Below, piece by piece: positions 1 through 5,893 of a stretch of DNA of 5,893 bases. The notes under the pieces are model-generated. The model searched no databases. It worked only from the letters and a program-made list of their open reading frames with translations, and was not told the origin of the DNA. Origin of the DNA: Actinomycetota bacterium (GTDB lineage: Bacteria > Acidobacteriota > Blastocatellia > Chloracidobacteriales > Chloracidobacteriaceae); the NCBI GenBank assembly GCA_013298335.1, contig JAAFHI010000251.1, positions 1 through 5,893 on the forward strand. Direction: 5' to 3'. A program made the position numbers and the translations under genes. Each line of letters starts with the position of its first letter. The stretch's first letter is position 1.

Positions 1-9
1 ACGGCTGGT

Positions 10-1242
10 TCAGTTGTTTGAAGCGCCATTCCCGAAACGTTTCGCGACGTAGTCGTTCAACAGCGTGATGAAGTCGGGAACGATATTCGCGCCTTCGAAC
101 GTGGTGTGCTTCCGACCATCCACAAACACCGGCGCTTTCGGGTCCTCGCCGGTTCCGGGAAGCGAAATGCCGATGTCGGCGTGTTTCGATTCGCCCGGTC
201 CGTTGACGATGCAGCCCATCACCGCGACCTTGAGTTCCTCGACGCCCGGATAGGACGATTTCCAGACCGGCATCTGGTTCCGAAGATAGGCCTGAATATC
301 CTGGGCCATTTCCTGAAACAGCGTGCTGGTCGTGCGTCCGCAACCGGGACAGGCCGTCACGAGCGGGGTAAAACTCCGGATGCCCATCGTCTGAAGAATC
401 TGCTGGGCGACCCGGACTTCCTCGGCCCGGTCGCCGCCGGGCGTCGGCGTCAGGGAAACGCGAATCGTGTCGCCGATGCCGTCCTGCAACAGCAGTCCGA
501 TGCCGATGGAACTCGCCACCACGCCTTTCGACCCCATTCCCGCCTCGGTCAGTCCGAGATGGAGCGGATAATCGCAGCGGGCGGCGATGGCGCGGTACAC
601 GCCAATCAGGTCCTGCACTTCGGAAATCTTGGTGCTGATGATGATCTGATTGTGCGGGAGTCCGATTTCCTCGGCCAGTTGCGCCGATTCGAGCGCGCTC
701 GCGCACATCGCCTCGATCATCACGTCCCGCGCCGACAGGGGTTCGGGACGATTGGCGTTTTCATCCATCATCCGGGCGAGCATCGCCTGATCGAGCGATC
801 CCCAGTTCACGCCGATGCGGACCGGTTTCTCGTTTTCGATGGCAATGTCGATGATGGATTTGAAGTTGGCGTCGTGCTTCTGCCCGAAGCCGACGTTGCC
901 GGGATTGATGCGGTATTTCGCGAGCAGACGCGCCGTCTCGGGGTATTCCCGCAGCAGCGTGTGTCCGTTGTAGTGAAAGTCGCCGACGATCGGAACGGTG
1001 ACGCCCAGGTCCCGCAGGCGTCCGACCACTTCCGGAATCGCCGCGGCGGCGGCCTTGGTATCCACCGTGACCCGGACGATTTCCGACCCGGTGGCATGGA
1101 GCGCCGCCACCTGCTCGACGGTCGAGGCCACATCCGACGTGTCGGTGTTGGTCATGGACTGGACGACGATCGGATTGTCGCCGCCGACCAGTACGCCGCC
1201 GACATTCACGGCGACGGATTTTCTACGAGTGATGATTGCCAT
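10..1242 (-). CDS. ispG: (E)-4-hydroxy-3-methylbut-2-enyl-diphosphate synthase (IspG/GcpE)
   Basis: Cytoplasmic [4Fe-4S] enzyme of the MEP pathway. It reductively opens 2-C-methyl-D-erythritol 2,4-cyclodiphosphate to HMBPP, the last step before IspH makes IPP and DMAPP. The 410-residue product is complete. The N-terminal TIM-barrel part carries the family signatures [10 protein letters not shown] (27-36), VGDFHYN (86-92), RINPGN (111-116) and HLGLTEAG (228-235). The C-terminal part has the cluster cysteines in ACPGCGR (C298, C301) and GCIVNGPGE (C344), followed by E351, the expected fourth ligand. It is about 40 residues longer than the E. coli enzyme, mostly between residues 155 and 200 and in the tail. 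The ATG at 1240-1242 puts the conserved MTNTDT motif at the usual distance from the N terminus. No Shine-Dalgarno sequence is visible, and the heptamer repeat ends 11 bases upstream. It is the last visible gene of the minus-strand cluster. The identification is firm. Confidence 0.97.
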   Translation of the reverse strand: MAIITRRKSVAVNVGGVLVGGDNPIVVQSMTNTDTSDVASTVEQVAALHATGSEIVRVTVDTKAAAAAIPEVVGRLRDLGVTVPIVGDFHYNGHTLLREYPETARLLAKYRINPGNVGFGQKHDANFKSIIDIAIENEKPVRIGVNWGSLDQAMLARMMDENANRPEPLSARDVMIEAMCASALESAQLAEEIGLPHNQIIISTKISEVQDLIGVYRAIAARCDYPLHLGLTEAGMGSKGVVASSIGIGLLLQDGIGDTIRVSLTPTPGGDRAEEVRVAQQILQTMGIRSFTPLVTACPGCGRTTSTLFQEMAQDIQAYLRNQMPVWKSSYPGVEELKVAVMGCIVNGPGESKHADIGISLPGTGEDPKAPVFVDGRKHTTFEGANIVPDFITLLNDYVAKRFGNGASNN

Positions 1243-1253
1243 AATTCGTAAAA

Positions 1254-1325
1254 GGTGTCAGGTATCGGGTGTCGGGTGTCAGTCAGAAATTTCCGTCTGA
1301 AACCTGAAACCCGACACCCGATACC
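1254..1325. repeat. Inverted repeat with arms of four tandem heptamers
   Basis: The left arm (1254-1281) reads as four abutting heptamers: GGTGTCA, GGTATCG, GGTGTCG, GGTGTCA. The right arm (1298-1325) is four heptamers in the opposite orientation: TGAAACC twice, CGACACC, CGATACC. Bases 1261-1281 pair with 1305-1325 at 20 of 21 positions, with 17 perfect outer pairs. The loop holds a small inner stem (TCAGA 1283-1287 with TCTGA 1296-1300). The element fills most of the 87-base gap, ending 4 bases before the TPR gene's stop codon on one side and 11 bases before the ispG start on the other. On the minus strand a TTTT run follows the last heptamer, which is weak support for termination. The structure is read directly from the sequence. 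Its role (REP-like element, mRNA 3' end, or attenuator) is inference. Confidence 0.9.
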
Positions 1326-1329
1326 TTTA

Positions 1330-2586
1330 TTAGCCTTTCTTCTTTTTGCCGGGCCGGACGAGTTCCTTGGCGGTGGTCCGGATGTAATCGGCGTTGGTCG
1401 TCGCATCCTGTTTCTGCTGCGCGTTGGTGGCCTTCGAAGCCACCGTCTCGAACAGCGTCAGCGCCTCGCCCGCCTTCTCCTTGTTGGTGAACTCGGGATC
1501 GGAGGTCAGGAGCGTCACGGCCAGTCCGCTCATGCCGTCAAGATTTTCAGGGTCGCCCTTCAACACTTCCCGATACAGGGTTTCGGCCTGATCGAGAATG
1601 TTGCCGTAGCGATAGTTGTCGGCGGCCAGCAACATGTAGGTGGCCTTGTCCTTGGGCGTCGTGGCGGCCTGTGAAAGCTCAAGGTAAAGCTTGGCGGCCT
1701 TCTGCCCGCCTTCGGAGTCAAAGAAGTACCTGCCGAGCGCGCCGAAGGAATCCGCCGCCTTCTTCTTGTAGTTGTTTGCCCCGCGCTTTTCGGCGGGCAG
1801 CGTCTGTTCGATTTCGTAAGCCTTCATTCCGGCTTCGCCGGCTTCGCCGAACAGTTTCCTGGCTTCGTCCTTCTGCTTGGCGTTGAACTTGGAAGCAGCA
1901 AGCTGGAAGAGCGCCGACGAGATGTTCCCCCAGAACACATCCTGGAGCGGGTCGATTTCGATCCCGGCCCGGTATTCGGTAATCGCGGATTCAAAATCCT
2001 TGCGTCCGTAGGCCGCGTTCCCCTCTTCAAGGTGCTTTTTCACCGACGCGTTGTTTTCGGTGATCTTCTTGTTGTTCTCCAGGATCTTGTTTTTTTCGGC
2101 CTCCGCCTTTGCAACTTCGGCCTTTTCCTCGGCGGTCATTTCGCGGGTGGTCGGCGTTGCCGGGGTGGAACCCGTTGATCTCGCCTCGGTGTTGATCTGG
2201 GCATCGGTCGGGGTTGCCCCGTCACCGGGGACCATTTCGATTTTGATTTCGAAGGGGTCGCCGCCCTGAATCTTGATCGGTTCCATGACCTTGTATTTCA
2301 GGCCCGGACCGAAGGCCGCCACCACATATTCGCTGAACGCCGGCACCGAGTAGAAAAACTCGCCGCGTTTGTCGGTCTTGGTGGTGTAGCGTCCCTTGAT
2401 ATCCTGACGCAGAATCACGATCTGGACGTCCTTGCGCGGAACCGGCGCGGCCCCATCGGTTTCCTTGACGGTCACCGACCCGCGTATCGCGCCGTTCTGG
2501 GCGTACGCGCCGACACTCAGAAGAATCGCCGTCGCGCTCAAAACGCCCACGCGCAGAATTGCCGCAAGCAATGATTTGGATTTCAT
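1330..2586 (-). CDS. Secreted TPR protein with carboxypeptidase-regulatory-like N-terminal domain
   Basis: A 418-residue exported protein of unknown function. Residues 1-29 form a Sec signal peptide: K2/K4, a hydrophobic core up to about 25, and a signal peptidase I site AYA|Q after residue 29. Residues 31-118 look like a carboxypeptidase-regulatory/transthyretin-like beta sandwich (start GAIRGSVTV, then a TKTDKRGEFFYSVP-type turn). A Thr/Pro/Ala linker (120-148) leads into a charged helix rich in Lys, Glu and Asn (149-185), probably coiled coil. TPR-like helices follow from about 186, clearest at 186-218 (GNAAYGRKDFESAITEY) and 316-350 (AETLYREVLKGDPENLDGM), with less regular helices between them and an extension at 366-404. 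The tail is basic (GKKKKG). The ATG at 2584-2586 is chosen because a GGAGG lies 12 bases upstream and the signal peptide starts there. Such proteins are common in Acidobacteriota and probably serve as periplasmic or outer-membrane scaffolds, but no partner is indicated here. Confidence 0.88.
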   Translation of the reverse strand: MKSKSLLAAILRVGVLSATAILLSVGAYAQNGAIRGSVTVKETDGAAPVPRKDVQIVILRQDIKGRYTTKTDKRGEFFYSVPAFSEYVVAAFGPGLKYKVMEPIKIQGGDPFEIKIEMVPGDGATPTDAQINTEARSTGSTPATPTTREMTAEEKAEVAKAEAEKNKILENNKKITENNASVKKHLEEGNAAYGRKDFESAITEYRAGIEIDPLQDVFWGNISSALFQLAASKFNAKQKDEARKLFGEAGEAGMKAYEIEQTLPAEKRGANNYKKKAADSFGALGRYFFDSEGGQKAAKLYLELSQAATTPKDKATYMLLAADNYRYGNILDQAETLYREVLKGDPENLDGMSGLAVTLLTSDPEFTNKEKAGEALTLFETVASKATNAQQKQDATTNADYIRTTAKELVRPGKKKKG

Positions 2587-2598
2587 GGTTGTAAGAAG

Positions 2599-2603
2599 CC
2601 TCC
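2599..2603 (-). promoter_or_regulatory. Shine-Dalgarno sequence of the TPR gene
   Basis: The minus strand reads GGAGG, 12 bases before the ATG at 2584-2586. It settles the start, because an in-frame ATG at 2740-2742 lies far upstream and would translate through the nonamer repeat. It is the only strong Shine-Dalgarno sequence in front of any of the four genes here. The T-rich run of the candidate terminator lies directly upstream. Confidence 0.7.
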
Positions 2604-2740
2604 AAAAGAAAAAAGTCTTGGGAGTCTGGTGTGTCTGGGGAGTCCAGGGAGTCAGGAGGACTTTCAGGAATAACTTCCGATAAGACCGCCGGGTTCCCCG
2701 GACACCCAAGACGCCCGAGACACCCAAGACTCCAAGACTC
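2604..2740 (-). terminator. Candidate intrinsic terminator or attenuator formed by the nonamer repeat
   Basis: Read on the minus strand, the long imperfect stem of the nonamer element (2613-2740) ends in CCCAAGACT and runs straight into T6-C-T4 (2604-2614). A stem followed by a T tract is the layout of a Rho-independent terminator for the kinase gene. However, the stem is much longer than usual, has a loop of about 39 bases, and only its base next to the T tract is well paired. The T tract lies just upstream of the TPR gene's Shine-Dalgarno sequence, so read-through could also make it a leader attenuator. This is inferred from layout only. Confidence 0.35.
2613..2740. repeat. Inverted repeat with arms of five tandem nonamers
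   Basis: The left arm (2613-2657) is five abutting nonamers: AAGTCTTGG, GAGTCTGGT, GTGTCTGGG, GAGTCCAGG, GAGTCAGGA. The right arm (2697-2740), read on the minus strand from 2740, is GAGTCTTGG, AGTCTTGG (one base short), GTGTCTCGG, GCGTCTTGG, GTGTCCGGG. The outer three units of each arm pair well (8 of 9, then a one-base bulge, then 8 of 9); the inner two pair less well. About 39 bases of non-repeat sequence (2658-2696) form the loop. The right arm supplies the last two bases of the kinase stop codon. The layout matches the heptamer element at 1254-1325, with a different unit length. The structure is seen directly; its origin and function are unknown. Confidence 0.88.
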
Positions 2741-4181
2741 ATTTAGAAAACAAGGAACGAATCCACCGCGAAAGCCATTTGGCCGCGACTTCATGCCATT
2801 TGACCGTTTCCGACGTCATCATCATTCGGCGAACGCTGCGCTGCACCGCCGGGGCCGCGTCGGCCATGATGTTCCAGCCCGGCTTGAAGCAGGTCCCGAG
2901 TCCTTCAAGCATGGATACAACACGAAACACGTAAACCATTTCCTTCGGCATGCGGAGCGGGACATATCCGAAGGCGTCCCGCATGAACCGCCCGAGGGTC
3001 TCGATCCGTTCCGCCGTCGGCATGTCGCGCATGTGGATGTCGCGAAATTTTTCGCCGACCCGGAACGCAATCGCCCGGTCCGCCTTCGGGTCAATGATGT
3101 CCATCCGGTACAACTCGTCAATGACCCCGTTGATATTTCCAGCGACGCCTTCGAGCGTCATGCGCAACAAACCATCGCGAATCTCCCTGGAAAGCGTGCG
3201 CACGATGCCGAAGTCGTAGAGCACCACCCGGCCCCGGTCATCCACCGCCACGTTTCCGGGATGCGGGTCGGCATGGTACACGCCGTGGACCAGCACCATC
3301 TCCATGTAGATTTCTACCAGCTTCCCGACCATCGCGAGCGGGTCGATCCCGCGGGCTTTCAGGGCGTCTCCGTCGGAAACCTTGATGCCGGGAACGTATT
3401 CCATCACCAGTACCGTTGGACGGCAGAGATCGGGGAGCGTTCGCGGCACGACCACGTCCGGATTTTCCTGGAGAAGATCGGCAATCCGTTCCGCGTTTTC
3501 ACGTTCACGGGAGAAATCCATCTCTTCCCGCAATCCGCCGTTCACCTCGGCCACGATCTGCGAAAACAGTCTCGTCAGAACGTGGAAGTCGGAATTCTCC
3601 TGACGGAACCGGACAAGCTGCGTATCCAGAAAGTGCAAAATGGATGTGGCCACCCGAAAATCGGTTGCAATCTGGTGCTCGATGCCGGGACGCACGAGTT
3701 TCACCACGACTTCACGTCCGTGATGGACCGCCCGATGCACCTGCCCGATGGACGCCGTCGCAATCGGCTTTTCATCGAAGTGTTCAAAGACCGTTTCCAG
3801 CGTTTCGCCGTACAGCGTTTCGAGCGTCTCCCGGACCATCTCGAACGGCATCGGCGTGATGTCGTCCTGAAGCGTCCGCAGTGCTTCAAGGTACGGCGCG
3901 GGCAACAGGTCGCCCCGCGTACTGACCACCTGTCCGACCTTGATGAATCCGACGCCGAGGCGCTCGATCTTGTCGCGAATCCGTTTGGCGCGGCGGCGAT
4001 GAATGGCCTCGGAAACGTCGCGCCCGCCACCGAAAATCAGAAACCGCTGCTCGTCCCGCCAGAAGTCGAGCACCACCGGCGCCGCGGTCGTCACCACCTG
4101 AGCGGCGCGACGGGCAACGTGATACCGCCGCATGGGGACGCGCGGTTCGAGTTTGAGCGTGTTGGAAACGACGGCGGACAA
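2739..4181 (-). CDS. ABC1/UbiB-family atypical kinase (AarF/ADCK-like)
   Basis: A 480-residue member of the UbiB/Coq8/ADCK family, which supports ubiquinone and other prenyl-lipid metabolism at membranes through an unusual kinase or ATPase fold. All diagnostic motifs are present: KVGQ (81-84) of the N-terminal extension, the Ala-rich nucleotide loop ATASIGQVHRA (141-151), K161 in VVVKLVRPG, E220-M-D222 matching the family ExD motif, HADPHPGN (303-310) in the catalytic loop, and the metal-binding DFG (323-325). It appears catalytically intact. Many UbiB proteins end in a pair of membrane helices. This one stops about 30 residues after the kinase fold in an amphipathic Trp/Arg/Lys-rich segment. 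The start is uncertain. The longest frame begins with TTG at 4181; an ATG at 4133 gives a more family-like N terminus (MRRYHVARRA). Neither has a visible Shine-Dalgarno sequence. The substrate and the quinone served cannot be told from sequence. Confidence 0.93.
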   Translation of the reverse strand: MSAVVSNTLKLEPRVPMRRYHVARRAAQVVTTAAPVVLDFWRDEQRFLIFGGGRDVSEAIHRRRAKRIRDKIERLGVGFIKVGQVVSTRGDLLPAPYLEALRTLQDDITPMPFEMVRETLETLYGETLETVFEHFDEKPIATASIGQVHRAVHHGREVVVKLVRPGIEHQIATDFRVATSILHFLDTQLVRFRQENSDFHVLTRLFSQIVAEVNGGLREEMDFSRERENAERIADLLQENPDVVVPRTLPDLCRPTVLVMEYVPGIKVSDGDALKARGIDPLAMVGKLVEIYMEMVLVHGVYHADPHPGNVAVDDRGRVVLYDFGIVRTLSREIRDGLLRMTLEGVAGNINGVIDELYRMDIIDPKADRAIAFRVGEKFRDIHMRDMPTAERIETLGRFMRDAFGYVPLRMPKEMVYVFRVVSMLEGLGTCFKPGWNIMADAAPAVQRSVRRMMMTSETVKWHEVAAKWLSRWIRSLFSK

Positions 4182-4234
4182 GACGGTACGTTGAAAACCG
4201 GAAATTTGAAAAATCCAACCAAAAAGGAAGTTGA

Positions 4235-4263
4235 ATTGTAGCGTTTCATACGCTGCTTGACTA
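4235..4263 (-). promoter_or_regulatory. Candidate sigma70-type promoter for the kinase gene
   Basis: The minus strand has TACAAT (4240-4235), five of six matches to the -10 consensus. Seventeen bases upstream is TAGTCA (4263-4258), four of six matches to the -35 consensus. Transcription would start near 4228, leaving a leader of about 47 bases to the TTG at 4181 or about 95 to the ATG at 4133. Position and -10 quality are good, but the -35 is weak. Confidence 0.4.
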
Positions 4264-4268
4264 CATTG

Positions 4269-4286
4269 CGCCGAAGTTCTTCGGCG
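4269..4286. repeat. Short palindrome CGCCGAAGTTCTTCGGCG in the divergent gap
   Basis: Eight bases on each side are exact reverse complements around a central TT. The palindrome lies between the divergent kinase and glycosyltransferase genes, just upstream of the candidate kinase promoter and 38 bases before the glycosyltransferase GTG. It could be an operator for a dimeric regulator or an RNA hairpin. No T tract follows on either strand, so a terminator is unlikely. The rest of the 142-base gap (4182-4323) is AT-richer than the genes and shows no heptamer or nonamer units. Confidence 0.5.
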
Positions 4287-4323
4287 TATCCCCCCAATTC
4301 CAACGATACTTTTAATTCTCCGC

Positions 4324-5893
4324 GTGGACGAAAACTTTCATCCTGAACCATCGCCGGGCCGTCCGTGGAAGGGACTCGCCATTTTCGGCACCCTGCTGGC
4401 GGCGGCCATTTTTCGCATCTGGCACCTGACGACCCAGAATCTCTGGAACGACGAGGTCTATTCGTGGGACGTCGCCCGAAAACCCCTCGACCAGATCGTC
4501 AATTGCGCCCGGGCCGATGTCCACCCGCCGTTTTACTACATCTTTCTCAAGGGCTGGACGCGCCTGTTCGGCGAATCTCCGACGGCCCTGCGTTCCCTTT
4601 CGGTCGTGGCGGGCCTCATCGCGCTCTGGCTCGGTTTCAAATTGTTTCGAAGGTTAGCGGATTTCAGAACCGCGCTCCTGACGACCGCCCTGCTCGGCAT
4701 CTCGGCCCACCAGGTGTTCTATGCGCAGGAAGCCCGCATGTATGCCCCGGTCATGGCGCTCCTGCTCGGCGCGGCCCTCGGCTACCACGAATGGATCGAA
4801 AGCCGCGGCACGAGTTTCTCCGGACTTTCGGCCTACTTCTGGTGCGGACTGACGGCGCTCTACTTCCACTATTTCACGATGTTCGCGCTGGTCGCCTTCT
4901 CCGTTCACTTTCTGGTCGTTCTGGTTCTGGAAGAGAAACCGGTCGCGGAAATGGACGAGAAGAAAGGGCCGTCCCGACTGGCCCGTCTCCGCGACTGGAC
5001 GCTCGCCCATGTCGCGCTGGGCATCCTGTTTTCGCCGTGGATTCCGGTCTTTCTCGAACAGGCCGGACGCGGCCAGACGTGGCGCAAAAAGCTGACACCC
5101 GCGGATGTTGTGTGGAACATCGCGGCCTTCGTCCAGGAAGCGACCCTTGGCTACAGCATCTTCTTCGACAACGTCCGCGACTGGCTGACCCGACTCGTCA
5201 CGGACAATTTTCACCTCGACCGCTGGTTCTTTTCCAGCCAGATCGCGCTCAACAGCGGCATCGTCGTCTTTCTCTGCGGACTCGCCCTCTGGGGAATCAT
5301 CGCCTGGCTGGGAAACCGCTCCCGATCAATCACCCTCCGCCTCTTCCCGCTCTTCCTTTTCGGCGTTCCGTTGCTCATCGCGTCGGCGGCCTCGCTCCGC
5401 CAGAGCCTTCAGCTTTCGCGGTATCTGATCTACATCACACCCATTCTGTTCTTCTTTATTGCCTACGGCTGCCTCTGGCTCAAAAACCGCTGGGTGCAGC
5501 TTGCCGTCGGCGCGATCTGTGTCGTTTCACTCCTTCAGGGACTGAAAACCCACTACGCCGCGACCGCCCGCGACAGCGACCTGCGCCCGGCACTCACGTT
5601 CATTAAAGACCGCATCGCCCCCGGCGACCGGATCGTCATCGATCCCGATTCGGTGGACATCTGCCTTTTCTACTATGCCGGAGTGTACGGATTGAGCGAC
5701 CGCGTCTACGGCGCGCAGGTCGTCCCGACCGGCGAGCCGAACGGACAGGGTCAACTCGAACGCATGCGAACGCAAAAGCAGATTTCGCACTGGTGGGTCG
5801 TGCTCGATTACCGTTCGCGGTACTTTGAAAAAGTGGACCGTTTCGATGATTTGACGGTCGTCACGACCACCGATTTTCCGGATCGGTACCCGA
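4324..5893 (+). CDS. GT39/PMT-like integral membrane glycosyltransferase (partial, 3' end outside the window)
   Basis: Open for 523 codons from GTG at 4324 to the window edge, with no stop. It resembles predicted membrane mannosyltransferases (COG5305; PMT_2/ArnT-like GT-C fold), which move a sugar from a polyprenyl-phosphate donor to an acceptor on the outer face of the cytoplasmic membrane. Seen in sequence: a first membrane helix (about 16-35); the first outer loop with NLWNDEVYSWD (39-49), whose D43-E44 match the GT-C catalytic acidic pair; DVHPPFYY (65-72); and QEARMYA (135-141). Further hydrophobic helices lie near 89-107, 138-153, 168-200, 226-243, 312-330, 338-357, 367-386 and 389-405. 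A soluble C-terminal domain begins near 411 (RPALTFIKDRIAPGDRIVID). The upstream in-frame stop is at 4258-4260, and GTG is the only usual start codon before the first helix. No Shine-Dalgarno sequence is visible. Donor and acceptor are unknown. Confidence 0.88.
   Translation, partial: MDENFHPEPSPGRPWKGLAIFGTLLAAAIFRIWHLTTQNLWNDEVYSWDVARKPLDQIVNCARADVHPPFYYIFLKGWTRLFGESPTALRSLSVVAGLIALWLGFKLFRRLADFRTALLTTALLGISAHQVFYAQEARMYAPVMALLLGAALGYHEWIESRGTSFSGLSAYFWCGLTALYFHYFTMFALVAFSVHFLVVLVLEEKPVAEMDEKKGPSRLARLRDWTLAHVALGILFSPWIPVFLEQAGRGQTWRKKLTPADVVWNIAAFVQEATLGYSIFFDNVRDWLTRLVTDNFHLDRWFFSSQIALNSGIVVFLCGLALWGIIAWLGNRSRSITLRLFPLFLFGVPLLIASAASLRQSLQLSRYLIYITPILFFFIAYGCLWLKNRWVQLAVGAICVVSLLQGLKTHYAATARDSDLRPALTFIKDRIAPGDRIVIDPDSVDICLFYYAGVYGLSDRVYGAQVVPTGEPNGQGQLERMRTQKQISHWWVVLDYRSRYFEKVDRFDDLTVVTTTDFPDRYP

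Noticed and set aside
106..1251. A 381-codon plus-strand frame antisense to ispG
   Set aside because: Composition is Arg/His/Asp-rich with no motif, and the minus strand is unambiguous ispG. It is a codon-bias shadow.
1254..1325. CRISPR-like or tRNA-like interpretation of the heptamer element
   Set aside because: Units are 7 bases with no spacers between them, and the fold is one long hairpin, not a cloverleaf.
1829..1850. Nine-base direct repeat GGCTTCGCC within the TPR gene
   Set aside because: It encodes the local Gly-Glu-Ala repeat in a helical region and needs no other explanation.
2613..2740. Insertion-sequence ends with a lost transposase
   Set aside because: The loop between the arms is only about 39 bases, the arms are internally repetitive, and no target-site duplication or transposase remnant is visible.
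2587..2742. N-terminal extension of the TPR protein from ATG at 2740-2742, which overlaps the kinase TGA as ATGA
   Set aside because: The ATGA overlap looks like translational coupling, but the extra 52 residues would be encoded by the nonamer repeat and its loop and would put the signal peptide in the middle of the protein. The ATG at 2584-2586 has a GGAGG and begins the signal peptide.
2631..4241. A 536-codon open frame on the plus strand antisense to the kinase gene
   Set aside because: It is rich in His, Arg and Pro, shows no domain, and mirrors a gene with every UbiB motif. Long antisense frames are expected from GC-biased third positions.
4365..5606. A 413-codon open frame on the plus strand, in a different frame from the glycosyltransferase
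   Set aside because: Its product is Arg/Pro-rich with no recognisable motif. The overlapping frame from 4324 has GT39/PMT motifs and membrane helices and stays open to the window end.

Overview
The window is a moderately GC-rich piece of bacterial chromosome with three genes on the minus strand and one partial gene on the plus strand. The best guess for the source is an acidobacterium, possibly of the Blastocatellia type. This rests mainly on the style of the secreted protein at 1330-2586, which joins a carboxypeptidase-regulatory-like beta domain, a Lys/Glu/Asn-rich helix and TPRs. It is a family-level impression, not a proof; the other genes are widespread in bacteria.

Minus-strand cluster, in order of transcription: an ABC1/UbiB-family atypical kinase (2739-4181), a secreted TPR protein (1330-2586), and ispG (10-1242), the penultimate enzyme of the MEP isoprenoid pathway. 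An isoprenoid enzyme near a UbiB-like protein is a plausible theme, since UbiB proteins support quinone and other prenyl-lipid metabolism. The TPR protein has no evident link to it, and the gaps of 152 and 87 bases leave co-transcription unproven.

Divergently transcribed after a 142-base gap is a multi-membrane-spanning GT39/PMT-like (COG5305-like) glycosyltransferase. It begins with GTG at 4324 and runs off the window end after 523 codons. The divergent gap holds a good -10-like box for the kinase gene and an 18-base near-perfect palindrome.

The most unusual content lies in the two gaps of the minus-strand cluster. Each is largely filled by an inverted repeat whose arms are built from short tandem units. 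Between the TPR gene and ispG (1254-1325) the unit is a heptamer, GGTRTCR-like, four copies per arm. Between the kinase and the TPR gene (2613-2740) the unit is a nonamer, GNGTCTNGG-like, five copies per arm. The two elements differ in period but share a GTC core, inverted-arm layout and position between genes. The nonamer element overlaps the kinase stop codon and is followed on the minus strand by a T-rich run just before the TPR gene's Shine-Dalgarno sequence. They look like two members of a family of hairpin-forming, unit-expanded intergenic repeats. No RNA gene, CRISPR array, insertion sequence or defence system was seen.
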